Shown: positions 21,196-30,187, counted from the first letter of the stretch. The stretch is DNA of 64,000 nt from Bradyrhizobium sp. Ghvi (GCF_900115265.1 NZ_FOVU01000001.1:345001-409000); one strand, 5' to 3'. Notes: generated from the sequence alone by a model not told the origin. Numbers and translations are program-made.

Positions 21196-21807
21196 ATGTC
21201 GGAAATTACCCTCCCCTCCGTCACATCTGCCAAGGGCGATCTCTGGGTGTTCGGCTACGGCTCGCTGATGTGGCGGCCGGGCTTCGCATTCGAGGAGCGC
21301 GTCCCGGCGCGGCTGGTCGGCGAGCATCGCGCGCTCTGCGTCTATTCCTTCGTCCATCGCGGCACGCCGGAGCAGCCGGGCCTGGTGCTGGGACTCGACC
21401 GTGGCGGCGCCTGCCGCGGAATCGCCTTCCGCGTCGCCGAAAAGAACCGTGCGGACGTGGTTGCCTATTTGCGGGAGCGCGAGCAGGTGACGTCGGTCTA
21501 TCGCGAGGTGATGCGCTCGGTGTGGCTGGAGAACGATGCGCGGCAGCGCGTCTCCGCGCTTACCTATGTGGTCGACCGCGGCCATGTCCAATATGCCGGA
21601 CGGCTGTCGCTCGCAGATCAGCACCGCCATGTCGTCCAAGGCCACGGCCAGTCCGGCGCCAACCGCGATTATGTGACCGCGACCGTGAAGGCGATCGAGG
21701 CCGAAGGCTTTCGCGACGCGCAGCTGCATCAGCTCGCGACAATGCTGCATGGCGAGGGACATTCGCTGCACGCGCGCGCTTCGACGGACAATCGAGAGAA
21801 CCGTTAG
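21196..21807 (+). CDS. ChaC-like gamma-glutamylcyclotransferase
   Basis: A 203-aa protein of the ChaC family, which cleaves glutathione to 5-oxoproline and Cys-Gly. The substrate-binding loop is VFGYGSLMWRPGF (18-30) and the probable catalytic glutamate is E96 in YLREREQ. The length is close to the family norm. The start is uncertain: I use the ATG at 21196 (MSEITLPSV), while a GTG 9 nt earlier and a longer in-frame ATG at 21097 are possible. Its last codon overlaps the convergent plsC-like gene by 4 bp. Confidence 0.9.
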   Translation: MSEITLPSVTSAKGDLWVFGYGSLMWRPGFAFEERVPARLVGEHRALCVYSFVHRGTPEQPGLVLGLDRGGACRGIAFRVAEKNRADVVAYLREREQVTSVYREVMRSVWLENDARQRVSALTYVVDRGHVQYAGRLSLADQHRHVVQGHGQSGANRDYVTATVKAIEAEGFRDAQLHQLATMLHGEGHSLHARASTDNRENR

Positions 21808-22604
21808 CTCTCCGACGGAGCGTAGCTCGGCGCGCTGCCCATCAACTGTTCCTGCTCCCTGCGGCCTGCCTCGACGAGCCGGCCGGTCGCGTCTTCGATG
21901 GCCGTCTGCACGCGCGTGAGAAACTCGTCCTTGGGCAGACCCTGCGGCAGCGGATCGAGAAACTCCACCACCAGCGTGCCGGGATAACGCATGAACGTGC
22001 GGCGCGGCCAGAACAGGCCGGAATTGAGGGCGATCGGCAGGCACTGCACGCCGCAGGACGAATAGATCTGCGCAAAACCGGTCTTGTAGTTCGGCGGGGC
22101 GCCCGGCGCCCGACGCGTGCCTTCCGGAAATATCACGAGCTGGCCACCGGCGCGCACCGCCTCGCGGGCGCGCCGCGTCATGTCCAGCAGCGCCTTTACA
22201 CCGGCATTGCGATCGATCGCGATCATTCCGGTCTTGACCAGGAACTGGCCAAACACCGGGATCTGCATGAGCTGGCGCTTGAGGATGAAGATCGGGCGAT
22301 CGAAGAAGCCAGGCAACACGAAGGTTTCCCAGAACGATTGGTGTTTTGCCACGATCACCAGCGGTCCCGCCGGGATCTTCTCGACGCCGCGGAATTCCAC
22401 CTTGATGTTGCAGATCACGCGCATCAGAAAAAGCGTCGCCTTCGCCCACCACTCCGCAACCGTCAGCATGGCGCGCGGCGGCAATGCGAAAGTCGGCAGC
22501 GCCACGATCGCGAGGCACACCAGCACGGTGTAGAACAGCACGTTGAACACGAGCGAACGCAGGAAAATCAAAAACATCGACGATCCGTTAGATTTGCCGA
22601 TCAA
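21804..22604 (-). CDS. plsC: 1-acyl-sn-glycerol-3-phosphate acyltransferase family protein
   Basis: A 266-aa membrane-associated acyltransferase with an N-terminal hydrophobic segment (11-35). Motif I is KHQSFWET with H88 and E93 (an HX4E form in place of the common HX4D). Motif III is FPEGTRRAPG (159-168). Such enzymes transfer a fatty acyl chain to lysophosphatidic acid in phospholipid synthesis. It could be PlsC itself or a related lysolipid acyltransferase. It is the last gene of the ftsE-ftsX-ydcF-plsC group and overlaps the ydcF stop by 4 nt. Confidence 0.88.
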   Translation of the reverse strand: MIGKSNGSSMFLIFLRSLVFNVLFYTVLVCLAIVALPTFALPPRAMLTVAEWWAKATLFLMRVICNIKVEFRGVEKIPAGPLVIVAKHQSFWETFVLPGFFDRPIFILKRQLMQIPVFGQFLVKTGMIAIDRNAGVKALLDMTRRAREAVRAGGQLVIFPEGTRRAPGAPPNYKTGFAQIYSSCGVQCLPIALNSGLFWPRRTFMRYPGTLVVEFLDPLPQGLPKDEFLTRVQTAIEDATGRLVEAGRREQEQLMGSAPSYAPSES

Positions 22605-23305
22605 TTCGCCTGCGCGGTGGCAGGCCGCCTGGATTGCAGGCCCGCAGGCTGCTCCGATATCTCAGGCGAAAGGTCAATCCCGAAATCTTCCAGCCGGACC
22701 CTGAGCTCCGCGGCAATGTACTTGACATATTCGGACAGGAGCAGCCGCAGCGTCGAGGCCGAGGTCCACCAGGGCTCTTCGCGCCATTTGTCACCAACCA
22801 CGGCGAACGGGATCAGCGCTGTTTCCGGCATTGCATGCGAGAATTCCACCAGCGCGCGCGGCATGTGATAATTCGAGGTCACCACGATCAGCGATTTGAA
22901 GCCGCGCCGCTCGGCCCAGCGCCGCGCCTCCGCGGCGTTGCCGCGGGTCGTGAGCGCGGTGCGGTCGAGATCGACGCAGCAGGTCATGAACGACTGGTTC
23001 TCGGGAAGTGTCCGGGAGATGTCGCTCGCGGTCGAAGTCGGGTGCACCCCCGAAATCAGGAGCCGCTTGCCGTATCCGGCTGCCAGCAGCTCCATCGCAT
23101 CCGTCACCCGCGAGGAGCCGCCGGTCAGGACCACGATGCCGTCGGCCTTGCGGCTAGGGGCAATCTCGGCACCGCGCAGTTGCGCCAGGAACGCGACGAA
23201 GCCGGCCGCCGCGCCGACGAAGGCGACCGCAATCGTCGACACGACGGTCGCGCGGAGCCAGCCGCGCGGCAGTTTCGGCGATCGATCGTCGGTCGGCGAG
23301 GTCAT
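22601..23305 (-). CDS. YdcF/SanA/ElyC family membrane protein (DUF218)
   Basis: A 234-aa protein with one N-terminal transmembrane segment (about 19-42) and a DUF218 domain. Typical segments are DGIVVLTGGSSRVTDAMELLAAGYGKRLLISG, RGNAAEARRWAERRGFKSLIVVTSNYHMPRA and a C-terminal amphipathic part. In E. coli, family members SanA and ElyC affect envelope integrity and lipid-carrier metabolism. The precise role here is unknown. It lies between ftsX (72 bp) and the acyltransferase gene, which suggests an envelope job. Confidence 0.88.
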   Translation of the reverse strand: MTSPTDDRSPKLPRGWLRATVVSTIAVAFVGAAAGFVAFLAQLRGAEIAPSRKADGIVVLTGGSSRVTDAMELLAAGYGKRLLISGVHPTSTASDISRTLPENQSFMTCCVDLDRTALTTRGNAAEARRWAERRGFKSLIVVTSNYHMPRALVEFSHAMPETALIPFAVVGDKWREEPWWTSASTLRLLLSEYVKYIAAELRVRLEDFGIDLSPEISEQPAGLQSRRPATAQAN

Positions 23306-23377
23306 ATGATGTCGGTGATCCCTTCCCCGAGTTATTTTAAGACGTTTTGAGGCGAAGTGGAGTCCGGTTTATCGGGC

Positions 23378-24346
23378 TCAATCCACATCATTCAGCGTCG
23401 CGAACAGCGTCTGGCGCGAGGCGACGGCGGTGATCGCCCCGATCAGCACGGCCTGTACCGCGAGCACGACATAGCCGGAGGGTCGCAGCGAGAATGTGCC
23501 GAGCAAGGCAGCGAACTGGTCGCCGACCGGCGTACCGGAGAACCAGCCGGCGATCGACTCGGAGAAGCCGAACAGCAGCATGGCGACGCCGCCGCCGATG
23601 ACGCCGCCTTCGAGGCCGAGCCTGAGGAAATGCCGCAGGAAATGATTGGCGATGTAGCGGTCACCGGCGCCCACAAAATGCAGGACCTCGACGATCGGAC
23701 GGTTCGCCGCCATCGCACCGCGCGTCGCGAACGAGACCGAGATGATGGTCGCGACGATGACGAGCGCGAGGATGCCGATGCCGGCAAGCACGGTGGCGTT
23801 GGTCATCGATCGCATTCGTTCGATCCAGGCGCGATGATCGTCGACGCTGGCGCTTGGCGCCACCTGGGTCACCCGAGCGCGCAAGGCGCCGAGATCGAGC
23901 GACGTGCCCGGCTGCACGCGCGCGATGATCATGCGCGGCACCGGCAGATCGTCCATCGACAGCCCGGTGCCAAGCCAGGGCTCGAGCAGCTTGCCGCTCT
24001 CCTCCTTGGTGAACGGCTTGACCTCGACGATGCCCGCTTGCGCGCGGATCGCCTCGGTGACCGCGGCGGTGTCGCGCTCGATGTCGCGCCCCGATTGCGG
24101 TCGGACCTGGATGGTGATCTCGCTCGCGACATCCGACTGCCACTCCGCGGCCGAGGCGCTGACCAGCAGCACCGCGCCCGTCGTCATCGAGGCCAGGAAG
24201 GTCATGATGGCGACAACAGCAACCAGCGCGCGGCCGTGGATCGAGGCGCGCGGCACGATCGGCGACAGGTTGCGCGCCTTGGCCGGCAGCGGCGGACGCT
24301 CCTGTCCGAGGTCGACCAATACGCCGCGCTGGTCGGTCCTACTCAT
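23378..24346 (-). CDS. ftsX: Cell division ABC permease FtsX
   Basis: A 322-aa membrane protein with the FtsX pattern: cytoplasmic N-terminus, TM1 near 40-65, a periplasmic loop (SASAAEWQSDVASEITIQVRPQSG...), then three TM helices in the C-terminal half. FtsEX links ATP hydrolysis in the cytoplasm to activation of periplasmic murein hydrolases at the division septum. It overlaps ftsE by 8 nt, the usual arrangement. The M23 peptidase at 3782 is a conceivable client class but is not linked here. Confidence 0.95.
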   Translation of the reverse strand: MSRTDQRGVLVDLGQERPPLPAKARNLSPIVPRASIHGRALVAVVAIMTFLASMTTGAVLLVSASAAEWQSDVASEITIQVRPQSGRDIERDTAAVTEAIRAQAGIVEVKPFTKEESGKLLEPWLGTGLSMDDLPVPRMIIARVQPGTSLDLGALRARVTQVAPSASVDDHRAWIERMRSMTNATVLAGIGILALVIVATIISVSFATRGAMAANRPIVEVLHFVGAGDRYIANHFLRHFLRLGLEGGVIGGGVAMLLFGFSESIAGWFSGTPVGDQFAALLGTFSLRPSGYVVLAVQAVLIGAITAVASRQTLFATLNDVD

Positions 24347-24998
24347 AGACGTGCAATCGCCCCTGGTGCAGCACGAAGCGGCGCGCTTCGTATTGGTCCA
24401 TCAGCGCGATGTCATGGGTCGCGATGATGACGGCCGTGCCTGATTTGTTGAGCTCGATGAAGAGCCGCAGCAAGCGCCGCCCGAGCGTCGGATCGACGCT
24501 GCCGGTCGGCTCGTCCGCGAGCAGGAGTTGCGGCCGCGAGATCACCGCGCGCGCGATCGCGGCGCGCTGCTTCTCTCCGCCCGACAGGATCGGCGGCAGC
24601 GCATCCATGCGGTCGCCGAGGCCGACCCAGCGCAACAGGTCAATGACCTCCTTGCGATAGCTCGATTCACTGCGGCCCATGACGCGAAACGGCAATGCGA
24701 CGTTCTCATAGGTGGTCATGTGGTCGAGCAGACGGAAATCCTGGAGCACGATGCCGATGCGCTTGCGCAAATCGGCGATCTCATCCTTGCCGAGCTGGGA
24801 AACGTCGTGACCGAACAGATTGACGAGGCCGCGCGTCGGCCGATGCGACAGGAACAACAGGCGCAGCAACGATGTCTTGCCGGCGCCGGACGGGCCGGTC
24901 AGGAATTGAAACGAATGCGCCGGGATCTGGAAACTGAGGTCGCGCAGGATCTCCGGCCCCAGACCGTAGCGTAATCCGACATTTTCGAACCGAACCAA
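24339..24998 (-). CDS. ftsE: Cell division ATP-binding protein FtsE
   Basis: A 219-aa ABC ATPase that pairs with FtsX at the division site. Walker A is GPSGAGKT (35-42), the signature LSGGEKQRAAIARA lies near 137, and Walker B LLLADEPTGSVDP near 157. Length and sequence fit FtsE. It starts the ftsE-ftsX-ydcF-plsC operon and is divergent from the zinc-ribbon gene, with about 206 bp between them for both promoters. Confidence 0.96.
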   Translation of the reverse strand: MVRFENVGLRYGLGPEILRDLSFQIPAHSFQFLTGPSGAGKTSLLRLLFLSHRPTRGLVNLFGHDVSQLGKDEIADLRKRIGIVLQDFRLLDHMTTYENVALPFRVMGRSESSYRKEVIDLLRWVGLGDRMDALPPILSGGEKQRAAIARAVISRPQLLLADEPTGSVDPTLGRRLLRLFIELNKSGTAVIIATHDIALMDQYEARRFVLHQGRLHVYE

Positions 24999-25204
24999 GC
25001 TCAGCTCCGTTCGAGGAGGGGACGCCAGGCCGCGCGGCCAGCGAGGTCTCGCCGCATGCGACCAACAGGTTGTGCGACCGGTATGGTTTCCGGTTCGTTA
25101 ACGGTCGGCCTGTAGCATCCCCGGCAGCATCCTTAGAAGCACTTCTTCTTGGGAATATCCTTGGCGCCCGGTTCCGCGCGACAGGGCCCATCGTCGAGGC
25201 GTCC

Positions 25205-26083
25205 ATGCACATTGTCTGCCCGCATTGTACGACATCCTACGCCATCAAGCTTGCGAGCCTTGGAGCCAATGGGCGGACGGTTCGCTGCTCCCGCTGCAAG
25301 GAGACCTGGATCGCGCACCCCGAGGATGCCATTGAGGAGGCGGCCGTGCGGGCCATGGCCGCAACCGGACAGGCCGAGGACCAGTCGGACCTCGCCGAGC
25401 AATGGAACTCCTACGCCAAGGACGATGGCACCGCCGACACCCCGGTGGTCGAGAGCCCCTCGATTGCCAGTGACTGGCCAACCGAGGATGCCACGGAGAC
25501 CGAGGACGAGTGGTCAGCGGCAGCGCGAGCGGCCGAGGAGGAAGTCGTCGGTGCGCAACACCAATCCTGGTTCCGCAACCTGTTCAGTCGCCGCGGAGCA
25601 AAGGTGAGCCGGCCGGCCCCTGCTGTGATCAGGCAGAAATCCCATTTCGGCCTGCCGACCGCCTGCGCTGCCATGGGCGCGCTGGTTGTGGCGCTGGTGG
25701 TCTGGCGCAGCGACATGGTCCGCCTGCTGCCGCAGACGGCCGCCTTCTACAAGCTGGTCGGGCTGGAAGTGAACCTGCGCGGGCTCGCCTTCAAGGACGT
25801 TAAGCTCTCGACCGAGACAGTGGACGGTAAGCAGGTGCTGGTGATCGAGGGCGTGATCGTCGGCCGGGGCAAGAAGCCGCTGGATATTCCGCGCCTGCGA
25901 TTTGCCGTGCGCGACGCGCAAGGTGCCGAGATCTACGCTTGGAATTCCGTGCTGGAGCAGACCGTGCTGCAACCCGGCGAGCGCGCCTTCTTCCGCTCGC
26001 GTCTGGCCTCGCCGCCCCCGGAGGGCCGCAATATCGACGTTCGCTTCTTCAACCGGCGCGACATTGCCGGCGGCAGCGTATAA
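25205..26083 (+). CDS. MJ0042 zinc-ribbon / DUF3426 membrane protein
   Basis: A 292-aa protein that starts with a zinc ribbon (C5, C8, C28, C31; MHIVCPHCTTSYAIK...VRCSRCKETW). An acidic linker follows (about 60-135), then one transmembrane helix near 160-180 (CAAMGALVVALVVW). A periplasmic DUF3426 domain (VNLRGLAFKDVKLSTETVDGKQVLVIEG) completes it. Proteins of this build are common next to ftsE in Alphaproteobacteria; their role is unknown. The ATG at 25205 is chosen because the zinc ribbon begins there. The response regulator gene follows after 47 bp on the same strand. Confidence 0.9.
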   Translation: MHIVCPHCTTSYAIKLASLGANGRTVRCSRCKETWIAHPEDAIEEAAVRAMAATGQAEDQSDLAEQWNSYAKDDGTADTPVVESPSIASDWPTEDATETEDEWSAAARAAEEEVVGAQHQSWFRNLFSRRGAKVSRPAPAVIRQKSHFGLPTACAAMGALVVALVVWRSDMVRLLPQTAAFYKLVGLEVNLRGLAFKDVKLSTETVDGKQVLVIEGVIVGRGKKPLDIPRLRFAVRDAQGAEIYAWNSVLEQTVLQPGERAFFRSRLASPPPEGRNIDVRFFNRRDIAGGSV

Positions 26084-26130
26084 TCAGGCTCGCGAGGACC
26101 GCACCGGAGTTTGGTCCCAAGGTTGGTCTC

Positions 26131-26505
26131 ATGCCCAAAGTCTTGATCGCCGATGACGAGGATTCGATGCGCCAGTTGGTGGCGCGCGCCATCGCCATGG
26201 ACGGCCACGAGACGGTCACCGCACAGGACGGCGCCGAAGCGCTCGAGATCCTGATCCGTGAGGACGGCGCATTCGACCTGCTGCTCACCGACATCCAGAT
26301 GCCCGTCATGGACGGCATCGCGCTCGCACTCGCCGCCGCGCGCGATTTTCCCGACCTGACCATCTTGCTGATGACGGGTTTTGCCGATCAGCGCGAGCGC
26401 GCCTCGAACCTCAATACGCTGGTGCATGACGTCGTGACCAAGCCGTTCTCGGTCGCGGATATCCGCTCGGCAGTTGCGGATGCGCTAGCGGCGAAGAAGG
26501 GCTGA
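26131..26505 (+). CDS. Single-domain response regulator (CpdR-like)
   Basis: A 124-aa receiver domain with no output domain. Acidic pocket D9/D10, phospho-acceptor D54 (LLLTDIQMPVMDG), T82 and K104 (TKPFS) are all present, so it should be phosphorylated. In Alphaproteobacteria, single-domain regulators such as CpdR control ClpXP proteolysis in the cell cycle. Similarity of the C-terminal KPFSVADIRSAVADAL makes this one a CpdR candidate, not proven. It probably shares a transcript with the zinc-ribbon gene 47 bp upstream. Confidence 0.88.
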   Translation: MPKVLIADDEDSMRQLVARAIAMDGHETVTAQDGAEALEILIREDGAFDLLLTDIQMPVMDGIALALAAARDFPDLTILLMTGFADQRERASNLNTLVHDVVTKPFSVADIRSAVADALAAKKG

Positions 26506-26532
26506 GGCTCTAATAAATCGGCGGTCTCGATC

Positions 26533-26690
26533 CGTCATCCCGAGGTGCGAGCGGCCGATGCGAAAGCATCGCGCCGGGAGCCTCGAAGGATGCGCGGCCC
26601 CGATGCAGCCGGGCCGTCGCCCTTCGAGGCTGGCCGAAGAGGCGAGCACCTCCAGCGACAACGGCTTCGCCGTTGCGCGGGGTGACGGGG
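26533..26690. repeat. Extragenic palindromic repeat (CGTCATCCCGAGGTGC family)
   Basis: Starts CGTCATCCCGAGGTGC (26533-26548) and ends GCGGGGTGACGGGG (near 26690). Inside are CCTCGAAGGATGC, GGGCCGTCGCCCTTCGAGG and GAGCACCTCCAG, the same blocks as in the repeat at 11923-12081. It fills the gap between the response regulator and the convergent TIGR02302 gene. Confidence 0.8.
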
Positions 26691-26722
26691 ATAGATTGGT
26701 GAGCAAAGTCTCCACACGGTGA

Positions 26723-26783
26723 TCGCGAGGAGCTCGCGACAAAATTGCACGGCAATTTTGCGCGGATGCGACGAGAGAGTCGC
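26723..26783 (-). terminator. Three tandem stem-loops at the 3' end of the TIGR02302 gene
   Basis: Three perfect hairpins follow each other: TCGCGAG/CTCGCGA (26723-26739), CAAAATTGC/GCAATTTTG (26740-26760, 3-nt loop) and GCGAC/GTCGC (26768-26783). They lie 3-63 bp after the stop codon at 26786. There is no clean T-run, so the role may be transcript-end protection as much as termination. Confidence 0.5.
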
Positions 26784-26785
26784 CC

Positions 26786-29404
26786 TCAAAAATCCTTCAG
26801 CAGCCGCTCGATATAGTCCAGCTCGATCTGTGGACGCGAGGGGTCTCCGAGGCGGCGGCGGAGTTCTTCGAGGATGCGACGCACGCGCTGGACGTCGATC
26901 TCGCCAGGAATCTTGACGGTGTAATCGTCGCCGAATTCGCGGCCGTGCAACGGCCGGCCAAGCGGATCGGTCTGGTTGCCGCCGCTCTGCTGGCGCCCGG
27001 CGCGATTGCCGGGACCATCGCCCTGGCCGTCGCCGTCACCCTGCTGCATCGCTTCGGCCATCTTCTGCGCACCCTTGCGCATCGCATCCAGCGCCTTGCC
27101 CTGGGAATCCACGGCACCGTCGGCATTGCCCTCGCCGAGCTTCGAACCAGCGTCGCCCATGGCGCTGTCGGCGGAATCGAGCCCGCCGTCATCATCACCC
27201 TGGTCGGCATCCTGATCGCCGTCCTGGCCGGGCTGGCCCTGATCGCCCTTCTGTCCCTCCTGGCCCTTCTGACCCTGTTGGCCTTTCTGGCCCTTCTGCG
27301 ACAGGCCGCGCTTGGCCATTTCGTCCTGGAGCTTCTTCAGGCGGTCGCGCAGTGCCTGCTGATCCTGCTGCAGATCCGACATCGACTGATCGCCCGGCTG
27401 CTGCTTGCCGCGCATGCGGTCGCGCCGGGAATCCTGACCCTGCTTGTAGGTCTTGTCGCGCAATTGCTGCTGCTTGCGGATCATGTCGCCGAGCTCGTTG
27501 AGCGCCTGCTCCATGTCGCTCTCGCCGGACTGTCCCGGCTGCGCCATCTGCAAGCCCTCCAGCATCTGCTGGAGCTGCTCGAGCAGCTGCTTGGCCGCGT
27601 CCTTGTCGCCGGACCGCGACAGGCGCTCCATGCGATCGATCATGTTCTGGAGATCCTGCTGGCGCAGGATCTTGGTGTTCGGATCGAGCGGCCGCGCAAG
27701 ATTCTGCGCATCCTTGTTGTTGCGGAACTGCTCGGCGAGCTGGCGCATGAAATTGTCCAACGCCGCCCGCAAATCCTGCGTGAGCTTCTTGATCTCCTCG
27801 TCACTGGCACCGCGCTCCAGTGCCTGCTTCAGCGCGTCCTGAGCCGCGCGCAACGCCTTCTCGACGTCGGAGATGTTGCCGTCCTCGATCGTCACGGCGA
27901 GCGCCCACAGGCTCGCCACGACCTCCCGCAGCGCCTCGTCGGTGCGCGCCGCCTCGAGCTGGTGCGCGACGCTGTACAGGCCGAGATATTGCCCGGCCTC
28001 CTGCGTGAACAGTTCGGGCGCAATCATCAGCGCGTCGAGCGCGGTATAGACTTCGGAATTCTTGTTGGCATCGAGCGCGAGAATGCGGCGCTGCTCGATC
28101 AGCGCACGTGCGAGGGGCTTCGTAAACAGCCGCTCGGGCAGGCGCATGTTGAACGGTTCGCTCTTCGCTTCGTTACCGGCCTCGTCCTTGGCGGTCAGCG
28201 TCAGCGTGACATCGGCGCCGGCATAGGGATCTTCACTGAGATCCTTCACCGTCTGGCCGACGCCGTTACGCGTGCGCGCATTCGGCAGCACCAGCGGAAA
28301 CTGCGGCGGCTGGAACAGCGGCCGCGCCGCTTGTCTGTTATCGCCGTCCTTGCCGGCATCGGCGGAACGCGTCGCCACGTGCGCCTCGGCGCCGGTAACG
28401 CCGTAATCATCCTCGATCTTGTAGACGAGCTGAAGTGCGCCGCGCGCCTGGCGCTCCGGATCCTTGGCGAGCGCGATCGTCGGCGGGCGGTCTGGCGTCG
28501 CCGCAAAGACCCATTGCGGCTGGCCCGAGGGCGCGCGAACATGCGCGGTGCCGTCGCCGGCGATGGCAAAATGCTTCTCGTTGGTGCCCTTGGGCGTGGC
28601 CTCCGTGGGTGCGACTTCCTTGAGGCCGCCGGACACGACGACATCCAGGCTGCCGCCGGAGGAGCGCACGATCAGGGTCGAACCGGCGGGCACGGCGAGC
28701 GGGCCGCTGGCGGGAAGCGCTGCGGCCTCCTTGTTGGCGGCCGACAGGATCACCGGCGGTTTTCCGGTATAGAGCGGTGGTGTGACCCAGGCATCGACGC
28801 GGACATTGGTCGGCGCCAGCACGCCGTTCCAGTCGAAGGCAGCACCGAGCCGCATCGCACGCTCGTCGCCGGCGGCGAAGAAGGTCGCGACCAGCATCAC
28901 CATGACCAACGCGCGCAGCGCCCAGGGGTCGTGGATGGCAAGGCGCGGGTGCGGCAAGCCGGCGCGGATGCGCTTGAGCGAGGCCAGGGTGCGCTCGCGC
29001 TGCGCCTGCCAGAGGGCCTGCGCGATCGGGTCCTGCGAGCTCAGCGTATCCGTCAGCGTGGTCGCGGGGCGGTGGCGGATACCGGAGCCGCGATCGAGGC
29101 GGGCGAGCGCCTCCTCGCGGCGCGGCCAACGAAAGCGAATCAGGGGGAACAAGGCGCCAACGGCAAGCCCGGCAAAGAGAACGAGACCGGTAGCGCGCGC
29201 AACAGAGGGCAGCGCCAGCCAAAGACCGGCCCAGGACAGCGCCAGAAACAGGCCGATAACGGTGAGAACACGAGCCAAGGCTGGCCAAGCACGCTCCCAT
29301 GCGATGGCATAAGTGGACCGCTTGAGGGCCTGCGCCAGCTTCAACCGCGGCAGAGCATCGCCAGCGCGGATCGGGTCTGACGGGTCGGGGGTGACACCGT
29401 TCAA
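26786..29404 (-). CDS. TIGR02302 / DUF4175 family large membrane protein
   Basis: An 872-aa protein. Two to three transmembrane helices lie at the N-terminus (about 44-85), and a further segment near 165-180 (LRALVMVMLVATFFAAG). A periplasmic region with Ig-like or beta parts (WVTPPLYTGKPPVIL, FAATPDRPPTIALAKDP) follows. Then comes a long helical region rich in Gln/Lys/Glu (about 560-690, KLTQDLRAALDNFMRQLAEQFR...). A low-complexity Gly/Gln/Lys/Asp section (about 705-800, with GQKGQ repeats) precedes a conserved C-terminus (GREFGDDYTVKIPGEIDVQRVRRILEELRRRLGDPSRPQ). The family is restricted mainly to Alphaproteobacteria and has no known function. It probably forms its own transcription unit. 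Confidence 0.9.
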   Translation of the reverse strand: MNGVTPDPSDPIRAGDALPRLKLAQALKRSTYAIAWERAWPALARVLTVIGLFLALSWAGLWLALPSVARATGLVLFAGLAVGALFPLIRFRWPRREEALARLDRGSGIRHRPATTLTDTLSSQDPIAQALWQAQRERTLASLKRIRAGLPHPRLAIHDPWALRALVMVMLVATFFAAGDERAMRLGAAFDWNGVLAPTNVRVDAWVTPPLYTGKPPVILSAANKEAAALPASGPLAVPAGSTLIVRSSGGSLDVVVSGGLKEVAPTEATPKGTNEKHFAIAGDGTAHVRAPSGQPQWVFAATPDRPPTIALAKDPERQARGALQLVYKIEDDYGVTGAEAHVATRSADAGKDGDNRQAARPLFQPPQFPLVLPNARTRNGVGQTVKDLSEDPYAGADVTLTLTAKDEAGNEAKSEPFNMRLPERLFTKPLARALIEQRRILALDANKNSEVYTALDALMIAPELFTQEAGQYLGLYSVAHQLEAARTDEALREVVASLWALAVTIEDGNISDVEKALRAAQDALKQALERGASDEEIKKLTQDLRAALDNFMRQLAEQFRNNKDAQNLARPLDPNTKILRQQDLQNMIDRMERLSRSGDKDAAKQLLEQLQQMLEGLQMAQPGQSGESDMEQALNELGDMIRKQQQLRDKTYKQGQDSRRDRMRGKQQPGDQSMSDLQQDQQALRDRLKKLQDEMAKRGLSQKGQKGQQGQKGQEGQKGDQGQPGQDGDQDADQGDDDGGLDSADSAMGDAGSKLGEGNADGAVDSQGKALDAMRKGAQKMAEAMQQGDGDGQGDGPGNRAGRQQSGGNQTDPLGRPLHGREFGDDYTVKIPGEIDVQRVRRILEELRRRLGDPSRPQIELDYIERLLKDF

Positions 29405-29576
29405 TCAACTCTCCAGGTTGCCCGGTAGAGAAGCGTACCACAACGGCAGCACTGAGGCATCCGTTCCCGTACGGGAGACACCCCTTTTCCCGCATAACAC
29501 GAGGACGTGACTGGCCCGGTGCAACCCCGTAATTTCCGCGCCGCCACCCCAATGCAAGGGACGTAGAGGAGACGCC

Positions 29577-29960
29577 ATGGACAAGAAGATGCACGACAAG
29601 GGCCTGGAAGTCCGCAAAGCGGTACTGGGCGAGGCCTATGTCAACAACGCGCTGAAGAACGTCGACGACTTCAACCGTCCGTTCCAGGAGATGCTCAACG
29701 AATATTGCTGGGGCACGGTGTGGGGCCGCGAGGAGCTGCCGCGCAAGACCCGCAGCATGCTCAACATCGCGATGATCGCGATCCTCAACCGCCAGCACGA
29801 ATTTCGCGCCCATCTGAAAGGCGCGCTCACCAACGGCGTCACCCGCGACGAGATCCGCGAGATCCTGATGCAGGTCGCGATCTATGGCGGCATGCCGGCG
29901 GCCGTCGACAGCTTTCGCATCGCGCGCGAGGTGTTCGCGGAGATCGACGGGAAGGCGTGA
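29577..29960 (+). CDS. Carboxymuconolactone decarboxylase family protein
   Basis: A 127-aa protein of the CMD/PcaC/AhpD superfamily. The core RKTRSMLNIAMIAILNRQHEFRAHLKGALTNGVTRDEIREILMQVAIYGGMPAA is clear, with E75 and H79 as likely active residues. It lacks the CxxC of AhpD, so it is closer to 4-carboxymuconolactone decarboxylases. PcaC decarboxylates in the protocatechuate branch of the beta-ketoadipate pathway. There is no pca cluster here, so the true substrate is open. GTAGAGGAGA lies just upstream of the ATG. A repeat separates it from the next gene, a possible partner dehydrogenase. Confidence 0.9.
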   Translation: MDKKMHDKGLEVRKAVLGEAYVNNALKNVDDFNRPFQEMLNEYCWGTVWGREELPRKTRSMLNIAMIAILNRQHEFRAHLKGALTNGVTRDEIREILMQVAIYGGMPAAVDSFRIAREVFAEIDGKA

Positions 29961-29980
29961 TGAGCGAACTCTCTCCACTT

Positions 29981-30135
29981 GTCATCCCGGGGCGCGCAAA
30001 GCGCGAGCCCGGGATCCATAACCACCGACCGATGTGGTTAGCGGGATTTGGAGTGACCGTTTTCGCGCAACGACTCCTCCCTGGGTTATGGATCCCGGAT
30101 CTGCACGCGCTTGATGCGCGCTTGTCCGGGACGAC
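29981..30135. repeat. Extragenic palindromic repeat (GTCATCCCGGGGCGCGC family)
   Basis: Begins GTCATCCCGGGGCGCGC and ends TTGTCCGGGACGAC. It contains a perfect 13-bp inverted repeat, GGGATCCATAACC (30011-30023) and GGTTATGGATCCC (30084-30096). Related elements are at 31115-31247 and 39357-39459. It lies between two same-strand genes. Confidence 0.8.
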
Positions 30136-30187
30136 AGTGGGGATGGAATGAGCACTCTCACAACAACGAAAAGAACAAGGAAACACC

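Noticed and set aside
26533..26690. Possible CRISPR or tandem-repeat array
   Set aside because: The blocks are inverted and unequal, with no regular spacers; this is a palindromic extragenic repeat.
26945..29380. An 811-codon open frame antisense to the TIGR02302 gene
   Set aside because: The translation is a repetitive Leu/Ala/Arg shadow; the minus-strand gene has conserved ends and membrane helices.
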